Positions 17,145 to 25,420 of a stretch of 64,000 nt of DNA are shown here, one piece after another. The stretch is from Nocardioides plantarum (lineage in GTDB: Bacteria > Actinomycetota > Actinomycetes > Propionibacteriales > Nocardioidaceae). Positions within the stretch are counted from its first letter, which is position 1. Each line of letters opens with the position of its first letter. Location: positions 558,001 to 622,000 of the forward strand of contig NZ_VDMS01000002.1 in the NCBI RefSeq assembly GCF_006346395.1. The letters run 5' to 3'. A model generated the notes under the pieces. The model ran no database searches, was not told the DNA's origin, and saw only the letters and a program-made list of their open reading frames with translations. A program made the position numbers and the translations under genes.

Positions 17145-18653
17145 TCAGCGGACTCCTTCGGTGGGGGCGGGCGGGGCGGGCATGAGGGTGTTCCAGAGGT
17201 GCATGAGCGCGTAGGACCGCCACGGGCTCCAGTCGTCGAGGCGGTCCAGCGCGGCGACCGGGTCGTGGCCGAGCCCGCGCAGGGCGTTGCGCACCCCCAG
17301 GTCGGTGGGCAGGAAGACGTCGGGGTGGGCCAGCGCGCGCATCGCGACGTAGTCGGCCGTCCAGGGGCCGATGCCGGGCAGGGCGACCAGGGCCGCGCGG
17401 ACGGCGTCGCGCTCGGTCCCGCGGTCGAGGGAGATGTCGCCCGAGCCGAGCGCACCGGCCAGTCCGACGAGGGCCCGGCCCCGCGCACGGGGCATCGGCA
17501 GGGTCTCGGGATCGGCCGCGGCGAGCGCGGCGCTGGTCGGGAACAGGTGCGTCAGACCAGGTACGCCGGTCGCGACGGGTCGCCCGTGGGCCGCGACGAT
17601 CCGGCCGGTGACGGTGCGCGCCCCGGTGACGCTCACCTGCTGCCCGATCACGGTGCGGATCGCGGTCTCGGCGCCGTCGACCTGCCCGGGCAGCCGCAGT
17701 CCCGGCGTACGACGGGCGAGCGGCCCGATGATCGGGTCGCCGGCGAAGTGGTCGCCGACGGCGAGCGGGTCGCAGTCGGCGTCGAGCAGCCGGCGGGCCC
17801 GCTCGACGGCGGCGGCGGTGTCACGCAGGTCGGTGAGCTCGAGGTGGGCCACGACGAACGCGGTCTGTCCCGGGTCGAGGGCGTCGGCGATGTCGAGGCG
17901 GACGGTGCCGGGCCCGTGCGGGAGGTCGAGCGTCCGGGCGTACCAGCCGAGGTCGCCGTCGTGGCCGGCCACCTCGACACCCGGCACCAGGTGGTAGGCG
18001 AGGAAGGCGTGCAGCGCGCGTCCGGCGAACGGGGTGCGGACCGCCAACCGCATCGTGACGGCCCCCGGGGTCCGTACGCCGCCCCGCCGGCCCCGCAGGT
18101 CGGTGGGGCTCGCGGCGTAGACCTCGCGCACCGTCTCGTTGAACTGCCGCACGCTGGAGAAGCCCGCCGCGAAGGCGATGTCGGCGTAGGTGAGATCCGT
18201 GGTCTCGATGAGCACCCGGGCGGTCTGCGCCCGCTTGGCGCGGGCCAGTGCCAGGGGTCCGGCGCCGAGCTCGGCGGTGAGCACCCGGCCGAGGTGGCGC
18301 GGGGTGTAGCCCATCCGGGCGGCGAGGCCGTCGACCCCCTCGCGGTCGACCACCCCGTCGGAGATCAGGCGCATCGCGCGCCCGGCCACGTCGGCGGCGA
18401 CGTCCCAGTCGGGACTGCCGGGGGTGGCGTCGGGCAGGCACCGCTTGCAGGCCCGGTAGCCGGCCGCCTGGGCCGAGGCGGGACCGGCATGGAAGGTGAC
18501 GTTGCCGAAGGCCGGGGTCCGCGCCGGGCACGACGGTCGGCAGTAGATGCCGGTGGTGCGCACGGCGACGTAGAAGACCCCGTCGAAGCGGCGGTCGCGC
18601 GACTTCACCGCGCGGTAGCACGTCTCGGGGTCGAGGCGCTGGGTCGGACTCAT
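17145..18653 (-). CDS. alkA: Ada-type regulator fused to AlkA DNA-3-methyladenine glycosylase
   Basis: The 502-residue fusion combines a methyl-phosphotriester sensing zinc domain (Cys38, Cys42, Cys69, Cys72 in CRPSC and CKRC), an AraC-type helix-turn-helix (DIAFAAGFSSVRQF, near residue 160), an AlkA N-terminal domain and a HhH-GPD glycosylase. The last has LPGIGPWTADYVAMRA and the probable catalytic Asp451 in FLPTDLG. It removes alkylated purines and probably activates its own operon after methylation of the zinc-site cysteine, as known for Ada; self-activation is inferred. It is co-transcribed with ogt. The ATG at 18651-18653 gives the typical start. Confidence 0.94.
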   Translation of the reverse strand: MSPTQRLDPETCYRAVKSRDRRFDGVFYVAVRTTGIYCRPSCPARTPAFGNVTFHAGPASAQAAGYRACKRCLPDATPGSPDWDVAADVAGRAMRLISDGVVDREGVDGLAARMGYTPRHLGRVLTAELGAGPLALARAKRAQTARVLIETTDLTYADIAFAAGFSSVRQFNETVREVYAASPTDLRGRRGGVRTPGAVTMRLAVRTPFAGRALHAFLAYHLVPGVEVAGHDGDLGWYARTLDLPHGPGTVRLDIADALDPGQTAFVVAHLELTDLRDTAAAVERARRLLDADCDPLAVGDHFAGDPIIGPLARRTPGLRLPGQVDGAETAIRTVIGQQVSVTGARTVTGRIVAAHGRPVATGVPGLTHLFPTSAALAAADPETLPMPRARGRALVGLAGALGSGDISLDRGTERDAVRAALVALPGIGPWTADYVAMRALAHPDVFLPTDLGVRNALRGLGHDPVAALDRLDDWSPWRSYALMHLWNTLMPAPPAPTEGVR

Positions 18654-18767
18654 GGCTCCATCATGATCCCCCACCGGTGGTCGTTCTGGCGGGAATCGGA
18701 CACCGCCGCGCGGACCGTCTTCGCCGATCGCGAGGTCGGCCGACCGCCCCTCTGGGAGGATGCGGAG

Positions 18768-19991
18768 GTGAGTCACGTGAGCGAGCCCGCCGAGCCGACG
18801 GCCCGTCGTACGCACCGACGGGCGGTGTGGACGACGATCCTCGCGGCCCAGCTCGTGATCGCGCTGATCACCGCAGGCGGCTCCTGGCTGGTCTACGACA
18901 ACCTCAACGACAACATCCCCGAGGGCCAGAGGATCCGCCACAAGGTGCCCGAGGTCCTGCCCGACGGAGTCGCCTCGGACGCCCCCACCAAGCCACTCAA
19001 CATCCTGGTGATGGGCTCCGACACCCGCGTCGGCGCGGGCAACGACGACATCGGCGGGGCCAATCCCGAGGGCACCGCCCGCTCCGACACCGTGATCCTG
19101 CTCCATGTGTCGCGGGACCGCTCGCACGCCTACGGCGTGAGCCTGCCCCGCGACGCGATCATCGACCGCCCCGACTGCGTCACCGACGACCGGGGCGAGG
19201 TGCCGGGCGCGACGGGGGTGCGGTTCAACACCGCGTTCGAGGTCGGTGGGCCCGTCTGCACCGTGCAGACCGTCGAGGCCCTGACCGACATCCACATCAA
19301 CCACTTCGTGGTCCTCGACTTCCGGGGCTTCCGCGACATGGTCGATGCGATCGGCGGCGTCGAGGTGTGCCTGCCCAAGGCCGTCGACGACGACAAGCAC
19401 AACATCCACTTCGACGCCGGCACCCAGGTGCTCGAGGGCACCCAGGCCCTCGACTACGTGCGCGAGCGCTACCAGCTCTCGGTCACCGGCGACATCGGGC
19501 GGATGAAGCGCCAGCAGGCCTTCATCGCCTCGATGATCCAGAAGGTCCGCTCGGCCGGCACGCTGTCGCAGCCGCAGCGGATCCTGTCCTTCCTCAGCGC
19601 CGTCACGTCCTCGATCCAGACCGACGACGAGCTCGACTCCGTCGGCAGGCTCAAGGACCTCGCGATGGAGGTACGTCGTACGGGCCTGGACAAGATCAAG
19701 TTCCTCACCGTGCCCGTCGAGCCCGATCCGAACAACCCCGAGGTGACGCTGGTCTGGTCGGCCACCGCCCAGGACCTGTGGGAGCGGATCAGGCAGGACG
19801 AGCAGCTGGGCAAGGACTTCAGCGAGGGCAGCATCGGTGCCGACGACCAGTTCGGCGACGAGCCGTCGCAGAGCCCGAGCCCGGACCCCACCAGCGACCC
19901 CACCAGCGACCCGACGAGCGACCCCACCAGCGAGCCCAGGACCAGCCCCGAGGAGGCCGAGCAGCGGGCCGAGGCCGGCCTCTGCGGCTGA
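18768..19991 (+). CDS. LytR-CpsA-Psr (LCP) family protein
   Basis: LCP proteins attach polymers such as arabinogalactan, teichoic or capsular chains to peptidoglycan outside the membrane. The 407-residue protein has one N-terminal transmembrane helix (about residues 20-42). The LCP domain follows, with LNILVMGSDTRVG near 80, SLPRDAIID near 125, DFRGFRDMVDAIGGVEVCL near 185 and LDYVRERY near 225. The C-terminus is a low-complexity tail of repeated DPTS units. GTG at 18768 follows GGGAGGA at good spacing; a second GTG nine bases on is possible. It is divergent from the alkA gene and ends at a strong hairpin. Confidence 0.92.
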   Translation: MSHVSEPAEPTARRTHRRAVWTTILAAQLVIALITAGGSWLVYDNLNDNIPEGQRIRHKVPEVLPDGVASDAPTKPLNILVMGSDTRVGAGNDDIGGANPEGTARSDTVILLHVSRDRSHAYGVSLPRDAIIDRPDCVTDDRGEVPGATGVRFNTAFEVGGPVCTVQTVEALTDIHINHFVVLDFRGFRDMVDAIGGVEVCLPKAVDDDKHNIHFDAGTQVLEGTQALDYVRERYQLSVTGDIGRMKRQQAFIASMIQKVRSAGTLSQPQRILSFLSAVTSSIQTDDELDSVGRLKDLAMEVRRTGLDKIKFLTVPVEPDPNNPEVTLVWSATAQDLWERIRQDEQLGKDFSEGSIGADDQFGDEPSQSPSPDPTSDPTSDPTSDPTSEPRTSPEEAEQRAEAGLCG

Positions 19992-20019
19992 CCTTCCCCC
20001 GCCGAGGGGGTCAGAAATG

Positions 20020-20052
20020 CGAAGAACCCGCGTCATCGACGCGGGTTCTTCG
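20020..20052. terminator. Strong bidirectional hairpin
   Basis: A perfect 15-bp stem (CGAAGAACCCGCGTC, 20020-20034, with its complement at 20038-20052) closes on a three-base loop. It ends the LCP gene from the left and the tRNA transcript from the right. Confidence 0.85.
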
Positions 20053-20060
20053 TGGTGGTG

Positions 20061-20133
20061 TACCCCCGACCGGATTCGAACCGGCGCTAACGCCGTGAGA
20101 GGGCGCCGTGCTAGGCCGCTACACAACGGGGGC
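20061..20133 (-). tRNA. tRNA-Glu (anticodon CTC)
   Basis: A complete 73-nt cloverleaf on the minus strand: acceptor GCCCCCG pairs with CGGGGGT, the anticodon loop is CTCTCAC with anticodon CTC, and the T arm is CCGG-TTCGAAT-CCGG. The CCA end is not encoded. It lies downstream of tRNA-Gln, probably in the same transcript. Confidence 0.95.
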
Positions 20134-20210
20134 ATGTCCGTGAGGACCTGCAGAACCTTACAGATCTGCGTCCTGTCCGGACAAATCGCGACCCGGAGGC
20201 CCCGATCTCG

Positions 20211-20282
20211 CTGGGATACTAGGACTCGAACCTAGAACGACTGGACCAGAACCAGCTGTGTTGCCAATTACACCATATCCCA
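20211..20282 (-). tRNA. tRNA-Gln (anticodon CTG)
   Basis: A 72-nt cloverleaf: acceptor TGGGATA pairs with TATCCCA, the anticodon loop is TTCTGGT with anticodon CTG, the T arm is CTAGG-TTCGAGT-CCTAG, and the discriminator base is G. It lies between the CPBP/gltX operon and tRNA-Glu. Confidence 0.95.
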
Positions 20283-20344
20283 CTGTCTTACTATTGTTCG
20301 GCCGTCGTGACCCGTGCTTCCCAGGAGCGGACGACCGACTCGAA

Positions 20345-20374
20345 ACCTTACACGCGGCCGTGAGTCGGAGACAA
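20345..20374 (-). promoter_or_regulatory. Probable promoter of the tRNA-Gln/tRNA-Glu transcript
   Basis: On the minus strand TTGTCT (20369-20374) and TAAGGT (20345-20350) are 18 bp apart, about 63 bp upstream of tRNA-Gln, overlapping the 3' end of the CPBP gene. Confidence 0.5.
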
Positions 20375-21367
20375 AACGGTTCGGTCCGCGGCGGTCTGGA
20401 TCTTCATCGCGCGAGCCGTGAGCAGGGTCAGGCCGAGCAGCAGGAACGACTTGAGGATGCTCACCACGATGTCCCACCCGTTGCCTCCCTGCGGCGAGAC
20501 GGCATCGCTGACGTCGCCGAACAGGATGGCCAGGACGAACGCCAGCCAGTTGTTGACCACGTGGTAGGCGATGCCGGCCTCGAGCCCGCCGGTCGTGATG
20601 GCGAGGATCCCCGCCACGATGCCGAAGGCGAAGCGGTCGATGAAGATCGGCACCGACTGGGCCCCGTGGAAGGCCGCGAAGATCACCGCAGGGCCGACCA
20701 CCGCCACGACGCGGGCGACCCGCAGGTTGGTGCCGATGCTGCCGAACCCCTGGGTCAGCAGGCCACGGAAGACGTACTCCTCGGCGGCGGCCTGGAACGG
20801 CACCAGCAGGACCACGAAGACGAGGAACCAGATCGCGGTGCTGTCGATGTCGTTGAGGCCGCCACCCGTGTCGGCCTCACCGGCGCTCGTCGGCAGGATG
20901 ACGCCGAGGACGACCGCCAGCACGAGGACCGCGATCGAGACGCCGAACATCGCACCCAGCCACCGCCAGCGGATCCGGCCGGCGACCGAGGCCAGGAAGC
21001 TGGGTCGCACGCCCGAGACGAGCCACGACCCGAGCATCATCACCGGGATCGACAGCGAGATCGAGAACAGCAGGAAGAACATGCCGATCGGGGCGAAGGT
21101 GTCTGCCTCGGTGAGGTCGGTCAGCGACCTCTGGACGTCGTCACCGCGCGCCGCGAAGTAGACGGCGAACCCGATCGTCGAGACGACCTGGGCGACGAGG
21201 AAGCCGCCGACGGCCACGACGATCGACAGGAACGACCACCACCCGCCGCCGCGACCGGCCCGGTGGATCCGGTGGTAGTCGAGCGCCGTCCCGTCGCCCC
21301 CGACCGGGCCGGGCGCGCCGAGCGGCTGCGACGACGGCGGCGGCGCGTAGGGCGACGGCGTGCTCAC
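20348..21367 (-). CDS. CPBP-family intramembrane glutamic endopeptidase
   Basis: This is a polytopic membrane protein of 339 residues with a cytoplasmic Pro-rich N-terminus (~40 residues) and about eight hydrophobic helices. It has the complete CPBP (CAAX protease/bacteriocin-processing, Abi) active-site set: EEYVFRG with Glu196-Glu197 and Arg201, FAAFH with His234, and HVVNN with His269 and Asn273. The substrate is unknown. The GTG start overlaps the gltX stop by four bases, so the gene is translated from the gltX transcript. Confidence 0.9.
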   Translation of the reverse strand: MSTPSPYAPPPSSQPLGAPGPVGGDGTALDYHRIHRAGRGGGWWSFLSIVVAVGGFLVAQVVSTIGFAVYFAARGDDVQRSLTDLTEADTFAPIGMFFLLFSISLSIPVMMLGSWLVSGVRPSFLASVAGRIRWRWLGAMFGVSIAVLVLAVVLGVILPTSAGEADTGGGLNDIDSTAIWFLVFVVLLVPFQAAAEEYVFRGLLTQGFGSIGTNLRVARVVAVVGPAVIFAAFHGAQSVPIFIDRFAFGIVAGILAITTGGLEAGIAYHVVNNWLAFVLAILFGDVSDAVSPQGGNGWDIVVSILKSFLLLGLTLLTARAMKIQTAADRTVLSPTHGRV

Positions 21368-22845
21368 GACGCGCTCTTCAGTCGCGCGAGACTCCGTTCG
21401 CGGCCGAGGATCTCCATGGACTCGAACAGCGGGGGCGAGACCCGGCGACCGGTGATGGCCACGCGGACCGGGCCGTAGGCGACCCGCGGCTTGAGGCCCT
21501 TCTCGTCGACCAGCGCGGTGGTCAGCGCGGTCTGGATGGCCTCGGTCGACCAGGTCGGCAGGTCCTTGACGGCGTCGTACGACGCCCGCACGATGTCGCG
21601 GCCGGTGTCGTCGAGCAGCTTGTCGACGTCGGCCTGGTCACGGACGAAGTCGGCCTCGTCGACGAACAGGAAGCGCAGCATGTCGACGGTCTCGGTGAGC
21701 TTGTTGATGCGCTCGCCCACCAGGGGCATCGCCTGCTCGAGGAGCTGGGCGTCGGCGTCGGAGACGGGGTCGCCCACCACCCCGGCCGCCTTGAGGAACG
21801 GCAGCGCCCGGTGGGTGATGTCGTCGATCGACAGCATCCGCAGGTGGGAGGTGTTGATGGCGTCCATCTTCTTGAGGTCGAAGCGCGCCGGGTTGGGGTT
21901 GACGTCCTTGATGTCGAAGACCTCGACCATCTCGGCGAGCGTGAAGACGTCGCGGTCGGCGGCGATCGCCCAACCCAGCAGGGCCAGGTAGTTGAGCAGG
22001 CCCTCGGGCGTGTAGCCCTGGTCGCGGTAGGCCAGCGCGTGCGCCTCGGGGTCGCGCTTGGAGAGCTTCTTGTTGCCCTGCCCCATGACGTAGGGCAGAT
22101 GCCCGAACAGCGGCGCTCCCGAGCCGATCCCGACCTCGGCGAGGGCGGCGTACAGCGGCACCTGGCGGGGGGTGCTCGAGAGCAGGTCCTCGCCACGCAG
22201 GACGTGGGTGATCTCCATCAGCGCGTCGTCGACCGGGTTGACCAGCGTGTAGAGCGGGTCGCCGTTGCCGCGGGCCAGGGCGTAGTCGGGGACGTGGTCG
22301 GAGTGGAACGAGACGACCCCGCGCACCAGGTCGTCGAAGGCGATCTCGCCGTCGGGCATCTTGAACCGGGTGACCGGCGCACGCCCCTCGGCCTCGAACG
22401 CGGCGACCTGCTCCTCGCTCAGCGTGCGGCAGAAGCGGTCGTAGCCGAGGTCCTTGGAGCCGGCCGCCTTGCGGCGCGCGGTGACCTCGTCGGTGGTGCA
22501 GTAGCAGGGGTAGGTGTGGCCGCCTGCGGCGAGCCGCTCGAGGGCGTCGCGGTAGAGGTCGCCCCGCTCGGACTGCCGGTAGGGCGCGAACGGGCCGCCA
22601 CGGTCGGGGCCCTCGTCCCAGTCGAGACCGAGCCAGGAGAACAGGTCGAGCAGGCCGTCGTAGGACTCCTGGGTGTTGCGGGCGGCGTCGGTGTCCTCGA
22701 TGCGCAGCACGAAGGTGCCGCCGTGGTGGCGTGCGAAGGCCCAGTTGAACAGGGCGGTGCGGACGAGGCCGACGTGGGGCGAGCCGGTGGGGCTGGGGGC
22801 CATCCGCACGCGCACGGGCGTGGCGCTCGGGCCGGGGGTGTTCAT
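21364..22845 (-). CDS. gltX: Glutamate--tRNA ligase
   Basis: GltX charges tRNA-Glu (and often tRNA-Gln, later amidated). The 493-residue class I synthetase has the HIGH-type motif as HVGL at residues 24-27, LRIEDTD near 47, and KLSKR near residue 255 in GQGNKKLSKRDPE. It overlaps the upstream hydrolase gene as ATGA and the downstream CPBP gene as GTGA. Its own substrates, tRNA-Gln and tRNA-Glu, are encoded directly downstream on the same strand, a linkage common in actinobacteria. Confidence 0.97.
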   Translation of the reverse strand: MNTPGPSATPVRVRMAPSPTGSPHVGLVRTALFNWAFARHHGGTFVLRIEDTDAARNTQESYDGLLDLFSWLGLDWDEGPDRGGPFAPYRQSERGDLYRDALERLAAGGHTYPCYCTTDEVTARRKAAGSKDLGYDRFCRTLSEEQVAAFEAEGRAPVTRFKMPDGEIAFDDLVRGVVSFHSDHVPDYALARGNGDPLYTLVNPVDDALMEITHVLRGEDLLSSTPRQVPLYAALAEVGIGSGAPLFGHLPYVMGQGNKKLSKRDPEAHALAYRDQGYTPEGLLNYLALLGWAIAADRDVFTLAEMVEVFDIKDVNPNPARFDLKKMDAINTSHLRMLSIDDITHRALPFLKAAGVVGDPVSDADAQLLEQAMPLVGERINKLTETVDMLRFLFVDEADFVRDQADVDKLLDDTGRDIVRASYDAVKDLPTWSTEAIQTALTTALVDEKGLKPRVAYGPVRVAITGRRVSPPLFESMEILGRERSLARLKSAS

Positions 22846-23651
22846 CGCTGCGCGATCCTGTTCGTGAGTGAGCCGAGACCGGCGATCGAGATCTCGACCT
22901 CGTCGCCGACCTGCATGGGACCGACACCCTCGGGGGTGCCGGTGAGGATGACGTCGCCGGGCAGCAGCGTCATCACGCTGGAGACGTAGGACACCAGCGC
23001 GGGGACGTCGAAGATCATGTCGGCGGTCGAGCCGTCCTGGACGACGTCGCCGTTGAGGAACGTCTGCAGCCGGACGCCGTCCTTGAACGTCTGCGGGTCG
23101 AGGTCGGTCTCGATCCACGGCCCCAGCGGGCAGAAGGAGTCGAAGCCCTTGGCCCGGGTGAACTGGCCGTCGCTGCGCTGGAGGTCACGGGCGGTGACGT
23201 CGTTGGCGATCGTGTAGCCGTGGATGACGTCGGTCGCCTGCTCGACGGGCACGTCGCGGCAGATCCGGCCGATGACCACGGCCAGCTCGCCCTCGTACTG
23301 GAGGTCCTGGGTCTGCGGCGGGTAGAACACCGGGTCCCCGGGGCCGACGACGCTGGTGTTGGGCTTGAGGAACATCAGCGGCTCGGCCGGGACGTCGTTG
23401 CCGAGCTCGGCGGCGTGCGCGGCGTAGTTGCGCCCGATGCCCACCACCTTGCTGCGCGGCAGCACCGGCGCCAGCAGCCTCACGTCGGCCAGCCGGTGCT
23501 CCTCGTCGAGGAGCTTGACCCCCACGTAGAGCGGGTCTCCGGCGAGCGCCACGATGACGGCATCCTCGTCGAGCTGGCCGAACTGGTCGACCTCGCCCGT
23601 CACGACGCCGTACGACGGATCCTCGCCTGTGGTGAACCTTGCGATACGCAC
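22842..23651 (-). CDS. Fumarylacetoacetate hydrolase family protein
   Basis: The product (269 residues) has the FAH fold: VVGIGRNYAAHAAELG near residue 75, a metal-binding region with YEGELAVVIGR near 120, KGFDSFCPLGPW near 168 and GDVILTGTPEGVG near 235. Family members hydrolyse or decarboxylate acylpyruvates and related 2-oxo acids; the substrate here is unknown. The GTG at 23649-23651 (VRIARF start) is preferred to an ATG at 23672 because the family begins there and TAAGGT lies seven bases upstream, which fits a leaderless message. It is the first gene of the FAH-gltX-CPBP operon. Confidence 0.88.
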   Translation of the reverse strand: MRIARFTTGEDPSYGVVTGEVDQFGQLDEDAVIVALAGDPLYVGVKLLDEEHRLADVRLLAPVLPRSKVVGIGRNYAAHAAELGNDVPAEPLMFLKPNTSVVGPGDPVFYPPQTQDLQYEGELAVVIGRICRDVPVEQATDVIHGYTIANDVTARDLQRSDGQFTRAKGFDSFCPLGPWIETDLDPQTFKDGVRLQTFLNGDVVQDGSTADMIFDVPALVSYVSSVMTLLPGDVILTGTPEGVGPMQVGDEVEISIAGLGSLTNRIAQR

Positions 23652-23721
23652 GCGCTCGACCTTAGCGAGCACGCCCGCGCGCGGGTTCGGCGCGGCGTCG
23701 TCCGTCGGTCAGACTTGGCCG

Positions 23722-24627
23722 GTGATCCTGGACGAGGCGGCATGGCGCGCGCGGGCCGCCGCCCACGAGGCCCGGGTCGACGCGCTCGTCGCACCCCACC
23801 TCGAGCGGCGCAGCACCCACGTCAAGCACCCCGTCCACGACTTCCTCTTCACCTACTACGCCCACCGGCCCGCGCAGCTGCGGCGCTGGCACCCCGGCTT
23901 CGGCGTGCGGCTCGCGGACGCCCCGGAGTACGACGGCCTGCGCGGCTACGACGCGGGAGCGGTCGCGGCGTCGTACGTCGAGGCGCAGCGGCCGCTGCTC
24001 ACCGCGCTGCACCGGCTGCTGCGGGCGACGGCGGCCCGCCCGGCCCACACCGGCTGCTTCGGCCTGCACGAGTGGGCGATGGTCTACCGTCTCGGCGCCG
24101 ACGGCCAGGACCCCCGCCACGCCGACTGGCCGCTGCGGCTCGGGGGCTCGGGCACCGACGCGGTCGTGGAGTCGCACCGCATCGCCTGCTCGCACTTCGA
24201 CGCGTTCCGCTTCTTCACCCCACCGGCCCGCCCGCTCAACACCCTGTCCCCCGGCTCCGAGGACCGGGACACGTTCGAGCAGCCGGGCTGCCTGCACGCC
24301 GGGATGGACCTCTACAAGCACGCGTTCCGGCTCTCCCCGATGATCTGCTCCGAGCTCGTCATGGACGCCTTCGAGCTGGCCTGGGACATCCGGGTCCTCG
24401 ACATGCGGGCGGCGCCGTACGACTTCACCGGCGTCGTCCTGGACCACACGGGCGAGCCTTGGACGCCGGTCGAGATCGAGACGCCGAAGGGCAAGCAGGA
24501 GTACGCCGCGGCGCAGCGGGCCTTCGCCCAGCGCGGCCAGGTCGTCCGGCAGTGCCTCATCGAGGACTGCGCACGCCTCCTGGACGTGCGTAGTAACGCG
24601 AACATGCGCCCGACAGGTGCTTCCTGA
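23722..24627 (+). CDS. Conserved actinobacterial protein of unknown function
   Basis: The 301-residue soluble protein has the conserved stretch KHPVHDFLFTYYAHRPAQL near residue 35. It is also rich in His and Cys motifs: GCFGLHEWAMVYR near 115, CSHFDAFRFFTPPARPLN near 160 and LHAGMDLYKHAFRLSP near 195. I recall homologues annotated as 3-methyladenine DNA glycosylase, but no glycosylase fold is recognisable, so that name should be treated with caution. The GTG at 23722 is the first start giving the conserved N-terminus (VILDEAAWRARAAAHE). It is divergent from the FAH gene. Confidence 0.65.
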   Translation: MILDEAAWRARAAAHEARVDALVAPHLERRSTHVKHPVHDFLFTYYAHRPAQLRRWHPGFGVRLADAPEYDGLRGYDAGAVAASYVEAQRPLLTALHRLLRATAARPAHTGCFGLHEWAMVYRLGADGQDPRHADWPLRLGGSGTDAVVESHRIACSHFDAFRFFTPPARPLNTLSPGSEDRDTFEQPGCLHAGMDLYKHAFRLSPMICSELVMDAFELAWDIRVLDMRAAPYDFTGVVLDHTGEPWTPVEIETPKGKQEYAAAQRAFAQRGQVVRQCLIEDCARLLDVRSNANMRPTGAS

Positions 24628-24715
24628 TCCACTCCCGGGCCTTCTCCGGCAGCCGCCCCGCAAGGTTGTCGTCGAGGACGTTGGCGATGAGCTCGGCTGC
24701 GACGCGTCGTGCGCG
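24557..24715 (-). pseudogene. Possible 3' remnant of a minus-strand gene
   Basis: Reading the minus strand from a stop at 24716-24718 to the TGA at 24557-24559 gives 52 protein-like residues (VAAELIANVLDDNLAG, then RLPEKAREWIRKHLSG) with no start codon. It overlaps the 3' end of the plus-strand gene and sits next to the TetR gene. It may be the truncated end of a gene cut when the TetR-permease-SDR group arrived. Its family is not recognised and it could be chance. Confidence 0.3.
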
Positions 24716-24733
24716 TCAGGGGCGACGGCCGCC

Positions 24734-25351
24734 TCAGCCAGCAGGGGCAGTCGCGACGGCGGCCGCGAACCTTCGGAGTGTCGTGACCTGCTGAGCGGTG
24801 CTCGGCGGCGTATCGGCCATCTGCCAGGTGGAGACGAGCGCCACCATCCCTCCGATGGCAAAGACCCGCGCATCGCCGGTGAGGGTGATCTCTGATTGGT
24901 CGTGATCACGATTCGACCCCGTGAGCCACGTGGTCACCGCCGCCGCGAGGACCTCGGCGACCCGCTCGCCGCGTGGGATGGCGCGGAGCTTGTCGAAGAA
25001 CTCACGGTTCGCCCGCCCTGCGGTGAGCAGCGGCTCGATCCCGCGCTCCCGAACGGCTTCAGTGAGGGCAGGGACGAGGTTCGCCGCCACTTCATCGAGG
25101 GACAGCCAGTCTTCGAGCAGCCGGCTGATCCAGAGGTCCGTCGCCAGGTCGCCAACGTTGTTGTAGTGGTTGTGCAGCGCCTGCCGGCTCAGACCTGCCC
25201 GGTGAGCTACCGCGCTCATCGAGATCGGCTCCCCCTTCGGCGACTCGGACACGAGGCCTGCCAGCGCCCGGATGAGTGCAGCACGGGTGCGGGTGACTCG
25301 GGGGTCCACGCGATGTTCCTTGCCTGGAAGCGTTCTCGTCTCCTGGGGCAT
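24734..25351 (-). CDS. TetR/AcrR-family transcriptional regulator
   Basis: The 205-residue regulator has an N-terminal DNA-binding helix-turn-helix (SMSAVAHRAGLSRQALHNHY, about residues 44-63) and a variable ligand-binding C-terminus. It is divergent from a membrane protein gene and an SDR gene; a 24-bp palindrome in the gap overlaps the -10 box of the divergent promoter. That arrangement fits repression of the permease. The ligand is unknown. Confidence 0.88.
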   Translation of the reverse strand: MPQETRTLPGKEHRVDPRVTRTRAALIRALAGLVSESPKGEPISMSAVAHRAGLSRQALHNHYNNVGDLATDLWISRLLEDWLSLDEVAANLVPALTEAVRERGIEPLLTAGRANREFFDKLRAIPRGERVAEVLAAAVTTWLTGSNRDHDQSEITLTGDARVFAIGGMVALVSTWQMADTPPSTAQQVTTLRRFAAAVATAPAG

Positions 25352-25360
25352 GCATCCATC

Positions 25361-25409
25361 TTGCCACCACCGGACCGCTCATGTACATTCGTCAACTACT
25401 CGACAGATG
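25361..25409 (+). promoter_or_regulatory. Promoter with overlapping TetR-type operator
   Basis: TTGCCA (25361-25366) and TACATT (25384-25389) are 17 bp apart. A 24-bp imperfect palindrome at 25386-25409, with half-sites CATTCGTCAA and its near complement CGACAGATG, overlaps the -10 element and lies just upstream of the permease gene. Confidence 0.55.
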
Positions 25410-25420
25410 TGAAGGAAGTC

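Noticed and set aside
19880..19935. 12-bp tandem repeat
   Set aside because: It encodes the low-complexity DPTS tail of the LCP protein; ordinary for such proteins, so not listed as a separate element.
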